Source: Acidobacteriota bacterium (GTDB taxonomy: Bacteria; Acidobacteriota; Terriglobia; Bryobacterales; Bryobacteraceae). Taken from it: DNA of 64,000 nucleotides. Positions 1-7,058 of this stretch are shown here, piece after piece. The notes under the pieces are model-generated. The model ran no database searches, had not been told where the DNA came from, and was given only the letters and a program-made list of their open reading frames with translations. Both the position numbers and the translations under genes were made by a program. Where the stretch lies: contig JANXSF010000021.1 of NCBI GenBank assembly GCA_025352795.1, positions 124,001-188,000 of the forward strand, read 5' to 3'. Every line of letters starts with the position of its first letter. Within the stretch, counting starts at the first letter, position 1.

Positions 1-110
1 AATAAGCTCCACACTCCGTAACCAACTGCCGTATCAAATAATATAAAGCAAACAACGAAGGCCACACGGCCTAACCAAAATTTTGTGCGTCTAACCTGTT
101 CATCGTTCAT
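1..110 (-). CDS. Small membrane protein, 5' part only (runs off the left edge)
   Basis: An ATG on the minus strand opens 36 codons with no stop before the window edge. The peptide starts MNDEQVRRTKFW, followed by a strongly hydrophobic stretch (about residues 12-36, rich in V, F, I, L), so it looks like a short basic head followed by a membrane helix. No clear Shine-Dalgarno is seen. It lies downstream of three other small reading frames on the same strand and may be the next gene of that series. I do not recognise a family. Chance cannot be excluded because only 110 bases are visible. Confidence 0.4.
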   Translation of the reverse strand, partial: MNDEQVRRTKFWLGRVAFVVCFILFDTAVGYGVWSL

Positions 111-226
111 ATGTTTGAATCGGCAATCGGATTACTCTGCTGTACACTAGACTGGAATAGGATATTTCTTACTGGAGTTAGTTCAGACCTGTAAGTTAAA
201 AGTAAGTGATACTTTGGATTCGCTTG
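111..226. other. AT-rich spacer, nothing identified
   Basis: Spacer between two small minus-strand reading frames. I see no tRNA, strong hairpin or convincing coding frame on either strand. Together with the first 1.9 kb it is visibly richer in A and T than the rest of the window. Confidence 0.4.
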
Positions 227-337
227 TTAGTACGCATTAGTATCCATGTTTTGCATGACCCTGAATTTCTTCACTCGTTTAACCTGAGTCCGAAGTTGAG
301 GGTCAGTTTCGTCGTGCCTTCTGGCTTTTCCTTTCAT
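227..337 (-). CDS. 36-aa basic small protein, translationally coupled
   Basis: A 36-codon frame starting MKGKARRHDETD and ending MDTNAY. Its ATG overlaps the stop of the preceding small gene in the arrangement ATGA (4-base overlap), typical of translational coupling. The product is soluble and very basic, with many K and R and no hydrophobic segment. No family recognised. The evidence is the overlap geometry and the non-random composition; it is too short for codon statistics. It could be chance, but two successive 4-base overlaps on the same strand argue for a real small-protein operon. Confidence 0.42.
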   Translation of the reverse strand: MKGKARRHDETDPQLRTQVKRVKKFRVMQNMDTNAY

Positions 338-489
338 TGCTTGGAAATTTGCGAAGTAGCAGGGGTCTTCAGGTAGGTGTAAGGAAGGACAGTCCGAAGA
401 CTATCCCACCAAGCTCGGAATTCAGATTCATCTAATACTGCATGAGAAAGTGTAAGTAAGTAGGTTGATGCCAATACGGCAACTGTCAC
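334..489 (-). CDS. 51-aa small protein with hydrophobic N-terminus, GTG start overlapping upstream stop
   Basis: A 51-codon frame whose GTG start overlaps the TGA stop of the 149-aa membrane protein (GTGA). Residues 1-19 are hydrophobic (MTVAVLASTYLLTLSHAVL), like a signal anchor. They are followed by a polar tail with two adjacent tryptophans (EFRAWWDSLRTVLPYTYL), which looks like real protein rather than random translation. The stop overlaps the ATG of the next small frame. It is predicted to be an inner-membrane or exported micro-protein made together with its upstream neighbour. No family recognised. Confidence 0.5.
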   Translation of the reverse strand: MTVAVLASTYLLTLSHAVLDESEFRAWWDSLRTVLPYTYLKTPATSQISKQ

Positions 490-935
490 CTTGTTCGATC
501 ACATAGTTGGTCATCCTTTTTTGAAATTACGCCGTCTTGAAAGTTCCCATCGGGCTCAGTCTGGAGATTCGCCCCCGCTATACTTATTGCCTGCGGTTGC
601 GGAAATCCGATATTCGATGATAAGGTGCGCATACTTGCATAAGGTAAGTCCTGTTCCAATAACCGCAATTGCCGATCAGCACGGCGGCGGTCACGGATCT
701 CCAATCCAAGCAAATATACTGCGGTCAAAGAAAGGGTTGCTACCAGTAGTTGGTAGGCTTCGACGATTCTAGATCGCGAATGACGAGTCGCCTGTAGAAG
801 GACCACGATTTGGGTCAGGGACATTAGACCTACGGTGAGGGCAAGCAGTTTCAGTCTGCGGTTTGCACCCCGTTTTATTAGTAATAAGGCCGATCCAGTT
901 ACAAGCAAACTCGCGAGGATGGTCAACAATTCCAT
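486..935 (-). CDS. Small integral membrane protein, three helices, unknown function
   Basis: 149 aa. Three hydrophobic segments are visible at about residues 3-21, 29-48 and 60-79, followed by a cytoplasmic, strongly charged stretch (RDRRRADRQLRLLEQ) and a polar tail of about 50 residues. An AAGGAG Shine-Dalgarno sits 7 bases before the ATG, so the start is well supported. Downstream lie two tiny frames joined by 4-base overlaps; upstream, on the same strand, is a LuxR-type regulator separated by 180 bp. No known domain recognised. Membrane-plus-charged-tail architecture next to a regulator suggests a signalling or stress role, but that is inference. Confidence 0.7.
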   Translation of the reverse strand: MELLTILASLLVTGSALLLIKRGANRRLKLLALTVGLMSLTQIVVLLQATRHSRSRIVEAYQLLVATLSLTAVYLLGLEIRDRRRADRQLRLLEQDLPYASMRTLSSNIGFPQPQAISIAGANLQTEPDGNFQDGVISKKDDQLCDRTR

Positions 936-1115
936 AAGATTTCTCCTTACTGGGTACTGCTACATGATTTGGGATTCTTGTTACTAGTTAGAAGTAACTT
1001 CCATCTCCGATGGAGTAAGTGATTCGAACATTCACATATCTTTCATCGACAGACGAAATCAACCCCCGCACATTAGTTGGGAGTAAGAAAAGTCCGAAGC
1101 AGTTTAGATTAATTG

Positions 1116-1820
1116 CTATTCTTGAGTGTCTCGCAAGACGTCAACTGGGGTTTCCATTGTCTTTGAGTCATCCATAGATTTAAGGTTGATTGCTAGTTTT
1201 ACGAGCCCTACCACGTCATGAATGTCCAGTTTTCGCATGAGGTTAGCCCGGTAAGTATCAATCGTTTTTGCGCTCAGTTGAAGACGACCGGCGATTTCTT
1301 TGGGTCTGATCCCTTCCACCATCATGGCGAAAACCTGATGTTCCCTAGCGCTCAGCGTACTCATGGGGTCTTTAAACTCGCCGCTTTGGAGAGAAGGAAG
1401 GATTCTATCCAACTTCAATTGTGGGGCCAAGTAAATTTTGCCTGACAAAATTGTAGTGAATCCCTCGAATAGATTGTTGGAACTGCTAGTTGGAAGAAAA
1501 ATGCCATTCACTCCGACCCTCAAAGACTCCACCACTTCTCTGGGAGAGCCATCGGTAAGCACAGCAATGCGGATTGACGGATTGTGGAGTCGAATTTGTC
1601 GAACAGCCTCCAGCGTATACAACTTCTCTAAATGCATATCGAGGAGCGCAATATTTGGATTTTTGTCATCAACGTGACGTAACACTTGTTCCCCGTCATG
1701 GCATTGGGCAACAATTTGGAAAGGCCCGCTTTCCACCAGCGCAACTAGACCGGCCAATATTAGGGGACTAGGATGTGCAACTAATACTGTACACCGAGAC
1801 TTCGATAACTCAAGATCCAT
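1116..1820 (-). CDS. LuxR/NarL-family response regulator with degenerate receiver
   Basis: About 234 aa. The N-terminal half (residues about 8-120) aligns with a CheY-like receiver; the C-terminal part (about 150-215) is a GerE/LuxR helix-turn-helix (LSAREHQVFAMMVEG, then RPKEIAGRLQLSAKTIDTYRANLMRKL). The likely phosphoacceptor is kept (NIALLDMH). However, the acidic pair at the start of strand 1 is replaced (VLVAHPSP instead of a DDHP-like motif), and the conserved lysine near the end is missing (GIFLPTSSS). It is probably phosphorylation-independent or an atypical receiver. The ATG at 1820 follows an AGG five bases upstream; a GTG six bases further up is possible. No sensor kinase adjoins it. 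Confidence 0.88.
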   Translation of the reverse strand: MDLELSKSRCTVLVAHPSPLILAGLVALVESGPFQIVAQCHDGEQVLRHVDDKNPNIALLDMHLEKLYTLEAVRQIRLHNPSIRIAVLTDGSPREVVESLRVGVNGIFLPTSSSNNLFEGFTTILSGKIYLAPQLKLDRILPSLQSGEFKDPMSTLSAREHQVFAMMVEGIRPKEIAGRLQLSAKTIDTYRANLMRKLDIHDVVGLVKLAINLKSMDDSKTMETPVDVLRDTQE

Positions 1821-1865
1821 AAGCACCTACTTAAAGATGGGCGTTTCCGAATCAACCACCCAATC

Positions 1866-1892
1866 ATTATATTAGGAGGCTTCCAAAAGCAA
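1866..1892 (-). promoter_or_regulatory. Candidate sigma-70 promoter of the NarL-type regulator
   Basis: Reading the minus strand, a perfect TATAAT (1871-1866) lies about 46 bases before the start codon, preceded by TTGCTT (1892-1887) with a 15-base spacer, or ACTTGC with 17. This is a pattern match only; the spacer of the better -35 box is short. Confidence 0.35.
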
Positions 1893-1921
1893 GTTGTTAC
1901 AAAGAATTTAATTATGTTAAT

Positions 1922-2266
1922 TTAAGAAAAGCTCCGGATGGCGTTGGCTTCGTCATCGTGAACTTCAAAAACGGTATAGAGTTTAGTGATTTGTAATAAA
2001 TCCTGAACCCGTTTGGTGAGGCTCAGCAGTTTTAATTGGCCATCCTGATTCGAGACAGTAGTAAACGCCGAAACCAGCTCGCCGATGCCGGAACTATCGA
2101 TGTAATTCACTTCGCCAAGATTCACCAGAATCTTTTTATGACCGCTGGCGAGAAGTTCCCTGGATGCATCGCGAAATACAGAGGATCCTTCCCCGAGGGT
2201 GATTTTACCCACTGCGTCCATAACCGTAACGTCGCCTACTTGCCGGGTGGTTAACTTCAAGCTCAT
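1922..2266 (-). CDS. STAS-domain anti-anti-sigma factor (RsbV/SpoIIAA-like)
   Basis: 114 aa, a single STAS domain. The signature around the phosphorylatable serine is present (YIDSSGIGEL, residues 56-64, S58/S59). The family acts in partner switching: the unphosphorylated protein binds the RsbW-like kinase and frees a sigma factor or other target. The ATG at 2266 is chosen over an in-frame upstream ATG because GGAGAG lies just before it and the domain begins at once (MSLKLTTRQVGDVTVMDAVG). The gene follows the RsbW-like kinase gene by 40 bp on the same strand, the expected partner pair. No sigma factor gene lies next to it. Confidence 0.9.
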   Translation of the reverse strand: MSLKLTTRQVGDVTVMDAVGKITLGEGSSVFRDASRELLASGHKKILVNLGEVNYIDSSGIGELVSAFTTVSNQDGQLKLLSLTKRVQDLLQITKLYTVFEVHDDEANAIRSFS

Positions 2267-2306
2267 CTGTTGTTCTCTCCAATTCTTTCTGGTTGTTGCA
2301 TGTACT

Positions 2307-2738
2307 TTACGCCAGGTATTTAACCATGATAACTTCAGTGCCCCCTCCGGCGGCTTTGCGCACAGAGAGTTCGTCCACATAAGTTTGCATCATCAACAGT
2401 CCCCGACCGGAAGTCTTCATAAGGTTTTGGGTGTCCAGCGGATCTGGCACAGCCTTCATTTCGAAACCGACGCCTTCATCGACAATGGTCACCCGCAGAT
2501 TATCGACAGAGTTTTGTATCACCAATTTCACTTTCTTCTCAGTGCTGTATTTATTGCCGTGGACAACGGCATTAACCATGGCTTCGCGAACGGCCAAGCC
2601 CAAGTCCAGGCGGGCATCTTCATCGAACCCAACCGATTCGGCACGGGACATAACGGACTCTTCTGCCTGGTCCACGGATTGCAAATCCGAGGTCAGAGAG
2701 AGATGAATGGGCTGAAGGTCTTCGCCTGATTTTTGCAT
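2307..2738 (-). CDS. RsbW-like serine kinase / anti-sigma factor (HATPase_c_2)
   Basis: 143 aa, the usual length of stand-alone RsbW/SpoIIAB proteins. GHKL ATP-binding motifs are visible: N-box (REAMVNAVVHGNKY, about 51-64), G1 (VDEGVGFEM, about 87-94) and G2 (SGRGLLMM, about 110-117). It is expected to phosphorylate the STAS protein encoded just downstream and to sequester a sigma factor or other target in the cytoplasm. First gene of the two-gene unit. Which sigma factor it controls cannot be told from this window. Confidence 0.9.
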   Translation of the reverse strand: MQKSGEDLQPIHLSLTSDLQSVDQAEESVMSRAESVGFDEDARLDLGLAVREAMVNAVVHGNKYSTEKKVKLVIQNSVDNLRVTIVDEGVGFEMKAVPDPLDTQNLMKTSGRGLLMMQTYVDELSVRKAAGGGTEVIMVKYLA

Positions 2739-2808
2739 ACTCAGTCTTCATGAAGTTAATCCACCAGGAAGTTCGAAGTCAACCTACAGTATTTCTGCGG
2801 GAATTCAA

Positions 2809-3420
2809 CTAGCCCAGCAGATGCCCCATTTTTTCTTTCTTCGTGCGTAAATAAAGGCCTGTATGTTCCTGCGGTTCAATCAGGCATGGCACCCGTTCCG
2901 TGACTTCGATTCCAGCTTTGGTGATGGCGTCAATTTTTTCGGGATTGTTGGAAAGCAATTTCAAACGCTTAACGCCCAAAACGTTGAGGATGGAAGTGGG
3001 CAGTTGGTAATTGCGCAGGTCCGCTTCAAATCCCAACATATGATTGGCTTCCACAGTATCGGCACCAGCGTCCTGCAACTGATATGCCTTCAGTTTGTTC
3101 ATTAGCCCAATGCCACGGCCTTCCTGATGCTCATAGATGATAATGCCTAGCCCTACGGCAGAGATCATTTCCAGGGCCATTTCCAACTGCGCACGGCAGT
3201 CGCAACGCAAGCTGTGAAAAACATCGCCAGTGAGGCATTGGGAGTGAATGCGGACCAATGGGGGTTCTGCAGAGTTGGGGTCACCCATGCGTAAAACCAC
3301 AGATTCTTCCGTCTTGTTCGGGTAGTGGCCAACAAAACCGTAGATACGGAATTGACCAAACTGGGTGGGGAAATCTGCTTCCGCCACTTTTTCCAGTCGA
3401 AAAGCGCCAGTATTGTTCAT
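2809..3420 (-). CDS. ribA: GTP cyclohydrolase II
   Basis: 203 aa, a stand-alone RibA without the RibB (DHBP synthase) domain often fused to it. It opens GTP to 2,5-diamino-6-ribosylamino-pyrimidinone phosphate, the first step of riboflavin synthesis. Zinc-binding cysteines are visible at C62, C73 and C75 (SQCLTGDVFHSLRCDC), and the catalytic/GTP-binding EGRGIGL at 100-106. The C-terminal region carries the usual LSNNPEK motif. It is transcribed away from the LytS-type kinase, with 60 bp between the start codons. No other riboflavin genes are in the window, and I see no FMN riboswitch upstream. Confidence 0.95.
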   Translation of the reverse strand: MNNTGAFRLEKVAEADFPTQFGQFRIYGFVGHYPNKTEESVVLRMGDPNSAEPPLVRIHSQCLTGDVFHSLRCDCRAQLEMALEMISAVGLGIIIYEHQEGRGIGLMNKLKAYQLQDAGADTVEANHMLGFEADLRNYQLPTSILNVLGVKRLKLLSNNPEKIDAITKAGIEVTERVPCLIEPQEHTGLYLRTKKEKMGHLLG

Positions 3421-3433
3421 GAAAATAAAGAGA

Positions 3434-3465
3434 TTGTGAGGGAGTACCTAAAAAACTATTATAAT
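3434..3465 (+). promoter_or_regulatory. Candidate promoter giving a very short leader for the LytS-type kinase
   Basis: A perfect TATAAT at 3460-3465 lies 15 bases before the ATG at 3481; TTGTGA at 3434-3439 is a possible but badly spaced -35 (20 bases). If used, the mRNA leader would be about 9 bases long, which fits the lack of a Shine-Dalgarno before this start. Confidence 0.3.
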
Positions 3466-3480
3466 ATCTCCCAGCGGCCG

Positions 3481-4806
3481 ATGCTTGATCAACACCTTGT
3501 CAACCTGCTGTTGAAGCTTGCCGTTTCGGCCTCACTTGCCAGCATTCTACTTCGTTCCAGCCTCTTTTGCCGTATGCTGCTGCGTGAACAGCGCACAGTG
3601 CAACAACGGCTGCTGATGGCCCTGGGCTTTGCCACCATCTTTGGGGCAGGCGCCGCAGCCAGGATTCTAACCAACAACAACTACGCTGCAGCCGATTTAA
3701 GCCTGGAAGGCAGTTTATTGGCTGGAGCATTGGGTGGCTACGTCACAGGCCTCACCGGGGGCGTCCTAATCTCATTACCAGCCATGCTACATGGTGAGAG
3801 CCTTTCCATGGTGCTGCTGGCGGGCGTTGGTGTCTTAGGCGGCTTCATGCGCGATGTGGCACCCAATTCCGACGAGATCTGGCGATTCTCACCTTTCTTC
3901 GACGTCACCATTTACCGGTTGATGCGCCGTAAGCCGGAAAGTGGCAGTACAATCTTTCAACTTTTCATGGCCCTCACCATTTTGTTTGCCGAGTTTCTTC
4001 GTGGGACATTGGGCCTGGTGGTTGACCCCAAATTTCTGTTCAGAATGCAAGGTAGCGGGGAAAACAATGACTGGCTTTCTACTGCTGCGGTCTATGTGAC
4101 CACGGTTTTTTGTGTCGGTGTTCCACTGAAGATCTGGAACAACACCCGAAACGAAATGAACTTGGAGGCTCAGAGCCGTCTGCTGAATGAATCTCGCCTG
4201 CGGGCTTTGACCAGCCAGATCAACCCTCACTTCCTGTTCAACACTCTGAATTCCATCTCATCGTTGGTCAGAACCAACCCGGAACAGGCTCGAACTACCA
4301 TTTTAAGACTTTCCAGCATCTTGCGGAGATTGTTGCGAAAAAATGATAATGTCACGCCTCTACGTGATGAGTTGTCTTTCATTGATGACTATCTTTCCAT
4401 TGAGATGGTAAGATTTGGCGAGAAGCTGAAATTTATTAAAGAGATTGACCCTCTGACTTTAGACCGTTTAGTGCCCAGCATGTTGCTGCAACCGATCGTC
4501 GAAAATTCGATCAAACATGGTCTGGCCAAAAAATTGGATGGCGGAACCATCTGGTTACGAAGTAGGCTGGTTGAAGGCAATCTCGAAATAGTGATTGAAG
4601 ATAATGGCGTTGGCATTGATGAATCAAAATTAGAGAACCTGTTTGAACAGGGCATCGGCGTTAGTAATGTCAATGAGCGATTGAAGGTTTTGTTCGGTGG
4701 TGATTACAGAATGTACATCGACAGTAAGCCGGGTCATGGTACCCGAACGCAACTGGAGATTCCTGACCTCTCCCAAAGTTGGGCCGTTAGGACGTACACT
4801 GTTTAA
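3481..4806 (+). CDS. LytS/YehU-type sensor histidine kinase
   Basis: 441 aa. The N-terminal 220 residues hold several hydrophobic segments, resembling the 5TM LytS sensor region. A His_kinase domain follows, with the phosphoacceptor box (TSQINPHFLFNTLNSI, H250), and then a HATPase domain: N-box LLQPIVENSIKHGL (about 335-348), G1 IEDNGVGID (about 372-380), G2 EQGIGVSNVNERL (about 388-400). The start at 3481 is chosen because the first membrane segment begins there, and the longer frame would run into the divergent ribA start. LytS kinases normally sit next to a LytTR response regulator; here the next gene is a methyltransferase, so its partner is encoded elsewhere. Confidence 0.9.
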   Translation: MLDQHLVNLLLKLAVSASLASILLRSSLFCRMLLREQRTVQQRLLMALGFATIFGAGAAARILTNNNYAAADLSLEGSLLAGALGGYVTGLTGGVLISLPAMLHGESLSMVLLAGVGVLGGFMRDVAPNSDEIWRFSPFFDVTIYRLMRRKPESGSTIFQLFMALTILFAEFLRGTLGLVVDPKFLFRMQGSGENNDWLSTAAVYVTTVFCVGVPLKIWNNTRNEMNLEAQSRLLNESRLRALTSQINPHFLFNTLNSISSLVRTNPEQARTTILRLSSILRRLLRKNDNVTPLRDELSFIDDYLSIEMVRFGEKLKFIKEIDPLTLDRLVPSMLLQPIVENSIKHGLAKKLDGGTIWLRSRLVEGNLEIVIEDNGVGIDESKLENLFEQGIGVSNVNERLKVLFGGDYRMYIDSKPGHGTRTQLEIPDLSQSWAVRTYTV

Positions 4807-4830
4807 TTGACTTGTTGAAGGAGCTCGAGT

Positions 4831-5517
4831 TTGAACCAAGTTGATTTTCCGGCATTGGCTCTGAGATCAGAGCGGTTTCCAAAGACGATTGCGGACCAGA
4901 CTCGCAAAGTTTATGACCGTGTGTCGTTTATTTATCCGGCATCGACATTTTTCTTCCATTCGAAGGCGCATAAATGCGTGATCGAAGACGCGGGGATCGC
5001 CGACGGATCGCGTGTGCTGGAAGTGGCCACGGGTTCCGGGGAAATGTTCCGGCGGCTGGTGGAGAAGAATCCTCGAGGCCAGACCATTGGCGTGGATATT
5101 TCCCCCAACATGGCCGCCAAAACCCAACGACAAGTTCGGCGGGAGTTTCCAGGGACTGGCACACATTGCCAGGCAGTGGACGCGCGCCAGCTTCCCTTTC
5201 GTGATGAATCCTTTGATTCCGTGGTTTGTTGTTACCTGCTGGAATTGTTAGGGCAAGACGATGTGGTGGCGGTGTTGGAAGAGTTCCACCGGGTTCTGCG
5301 TCATCGGGGACGATTGGCCCTAGTTTTGATTGGCCAGAATACAGAAATGTTCAACCGGGCTTACCGCGTGGCGGGATCTCTGATTCCAGCTTTCTGGGGT
5401 CGGCAAGTGGAACAAAGCGTACCTGCGCTGATTAAAGATTTGGATTTCAGGGTCCAAAGCGACCGTATCTTACGTCAGGGATTTTATCCTTCACGAGTTC
5501 TAGTAGCTCAGAAGTAA
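4831..5517 (+). CDS. SAM-dependent methyltransferase, UbiE/MenG-like
   Basis: 228 aa class I methyltransferase. Motif I (RVLEVATGSGEMF, residues 61-73) binds SAM, followed by IGVDISPNM (motif II) and DARQLPFRDESFDSVVCCYLLELL (motifs III-IV). The start is TTG at 4831: AAGGAG (4818-4823) lies 7 bases upstream, so the rare start codon is well supported. Similarity to UbiE/Coq5 is in the SAM-binding half; the C-terminal part is short, so a quinone role is possible but unproved. It follows the LytS-type kinase by 24 bp and may be co-transcribed. Confidence 0.85.
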   Translation: MNQVDFPALALRSERFPKTIADQTRKVYDRVSFIYPASTFFFHSKAHKCVIEDAGIADGSRVLEVATGSGEMFRRLVEKNPRGQTIGVDISPNMAAKTQRQVRREFPGTGTHCQAVDARQLPFRDESFDSVVCCYLLELLGQDDVVAVLEEFHRVLRHRGRLALVLIGQNTEMFNRAYRVAGSLIPAFWGRQVEQSVPALIKDLDFRVQSDRILRQGFYPSRVLVAQK

Positions 5518-5529
5518 ATCCGGAATATC

Positions 5530-5559
5530 GAGTGGGGCAGGTTCCAACTTGCCCCACTC
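5530..5559. terminator. Bidirectional hairpin between convergent genes
   Basis: Perfect 10-bp inverted repeat GAGTGGGGCA / TGCCCCACTC with a 10-base loop, placed between the convergent methyltransferase and the 163-aa protein gene. There is no long T-run, so termination strength is uncertain. Confidence 0.65.
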
Positions 5560-5564
5560 AACAT

Positions 5565-6056
5565 CTATTTCGTTTCCACCAGTTCTGTAACCAGCCGATT
5601 CATTTCTTCAATGCGCAACAGCAGCTTCTTGCGTCCTTCGATGATTGCCGGGGCTACATCAAATGACGCAGCCACCATCCGATCTACCAACTTGCCTGGG
5701 GCAATTTTCTCGCGACTAACCAACGAAGGGTTATAACGTTGCCCCAACACTGGAAAGGCATCAAAGATTCGATCCGTGTCCATTTGGGCGGCAAATGCAC
5801 CTTGCAGAGTTTCCCCGTCGGCAGTGGTCAGAATCAGGTCAACATTCTTCACTTCAAAAGTGAAATCAGCAGGATTATTCAATCGAAAATCGCAGATGAC
5901 AAGGGTACGTTTCGGATCTAATTCCTGGACTCGAACTTTTTTGATAGAGCCATCCAGCACCAGATGAGAACCCTTGTTTTGCTGCCATAGTAAAGCCAGT
6001 CCAAGGCCAACCACGCACAAGGCGATCAACGAATATCCCAGGACAGATTTGGACAT
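5565..6056 (-). CDS. Membrane-anchored protein of unknown function
   Basis: 163 aa. One N-terminal membrane anchor (YSLIALCVVGLGLALLW, about residues 8-24) is followed by an extracytoplasmic domain with beta-rich patterns (CDFRLNNPADFTFEVKNVDL) reminiscent of LEA-type/WHy domains. The C-terminal 40 residues are helical and charged. The ATG at 6056 is preferred because the upstream ATG would overlap the preceding gene's stop; AGGAG lies 11 bases before. It forms a two-gene unit with the TIM-barrel protein upstream. No confirmed family. Confidence 0.75.
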   Translation of the reverse strand: MSKSVLGYSLIALCVVGLGLALLWQQNKGSHLVLDGSIKKVRVQELDPKRTLVICDFRLNNPADFTFEVKNVDLILTTADGETLQGAFAAQMDTDRIFDAFPVLGQRYNPSLVSREKIAPGKLVDRMVAASFDVAPAIIEGRKKLLLRIEEMNRLVTELVETK

Positions 6057-6063
6057 GGCTGCC

Positions 6064-7005
6064 TTAGCTCCTGTGTTCACAAACGCGTAAAATCTCTTTC
6101 ATGGATTCGTGTGAGGCTTCCACCAGCCGCTCAAAAATATGGCACTCTAAGCCAACCTGGCCGCTGTATCCATCTTTTTCAAGGGCATCAAAGATTCCCG
6201 CCCAGTCCAGTTTTTCAGGACCAGCCAAAATGCTCTTGCCTTTGATTTGGACGTTTTGAATGCGCTTCTTCGGGAGCAGTTTGTACCCAAATGGGAACTG
6301 TTCTTCCTTGAGGTGGAACGCATTGAGCGGGTCCCAATTCAAGTTGAAAGCTTTTGACGAATTCAGTTTCAGGATGGCAGCCAGTTCAGCGCAAGTGCCC
6401 ACGTTGCAGGAATTTTCGTTTTCAATGAGCAGTTGGACGCCTTCCCTTTCGGCCACTTTGAGCATGGGTCCAAACACTTCGGCGATTCGGGGAAGCAAGG
6501 CCAATGGATCTTGCACTCGCAAAAATGCAAAAATCCGAATTTTATCCACATCCAGAATGTGCGCTGCACGAATGCTGCGGTCCAGTTCCTGCATGCGATC
6601 GTCGAACTGGTGCTGTTCACTGGCCAGACGCTTCTCTCTTGCTTCAGGCGCTTCTGGACGTCGGCGAACAGGTTCCGTGCCGGGCAGGCCGAACTTCAAC
6701 ATCCCACTGTTGAGGAATGAGACGCGCAATCCGGCATCTTTGAACTCTTTTGCCGCCACCTTCAGTTCCGCTTCAGTGAGCTGCGTATAATGCGGCTTCT
6801 TGCTATTTGGAGCGCCGGGAACGTTGCGCAACTCCACCCACTGCAAGCCATACTGCTTGGCAAAAGCGATGGCTTCGGCAGGCGAAGTAGCGTTTTCATC
6901 GGTGATGGTGGAGATGCGGTCTTTGCCGATATGATTCGTTTTGGCCCAAACGGGCAATGTAAGTGTGGAAGCGAGCAGTGCACGCCTGGATATTTGATTC
7001 ACCAT
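6064..7005 (-). CDS. Secreted sugar phosphate isomerase/epimerase-like TIM-barrel protein
   Basis: 313 aa. A Tat-like signal is visible (SRRALLASTLTLPVWA, residues 6-21). The rest fits the AP_endonuc_2/xylose-isomerase-like TIM barrel: an ELR motif near the start, LLIENENSCNVGT (metal-binding Glu) and a C-terminal GLECH motif. Acidobacteria carry many such Tat-exported proteins, usually with unknown substrate, probably a sugar or inositol derivative. It overlaps or abuts the membrane-anchored protein gene downstream. The exact reaction cannot be assigned. Confidence 0.85.
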   Translation of the reverse strand: MVNQISRRALLASTLTLPVWAKTNHIGKDRISTITDENATSPAEAIAFAKQYGLQWVELRNVPGAPNSKKPHYTQLTEAELKVAAKEFKDAGLRVSFLNSGMLKFGLPGTEPVRRRPEAPEAREKRLASEQHQFDDRMQELDRSIRAAHILDVDKIRIFAFLRVQDPLALLPRIAEVFGPMLKVAEREGVQLLIENENSCNVGTCAELAAILKLNSSKAFNLNWDPLNAFHLKEEQFPFGYKLLPKKRIQNVQIKGKSILAGPEKLDWAGIFDALEKDGYSGQVGLECHIFERLVEASHESMKEILRVCEHRS

Positions 7006-7058
7006 GAAAAGTTCCCCTGAGAGGGAAGCTTATCACATCAATTTAGGCAATGAATGAC

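Noticed and set aside
995-1015. Small hairpin TCCATC-TCC-GATGGA as terminator of the NarL-type regulator gene
   Set aside because: It lies about 100 bases past the stop, has only six pairs and no T-run.
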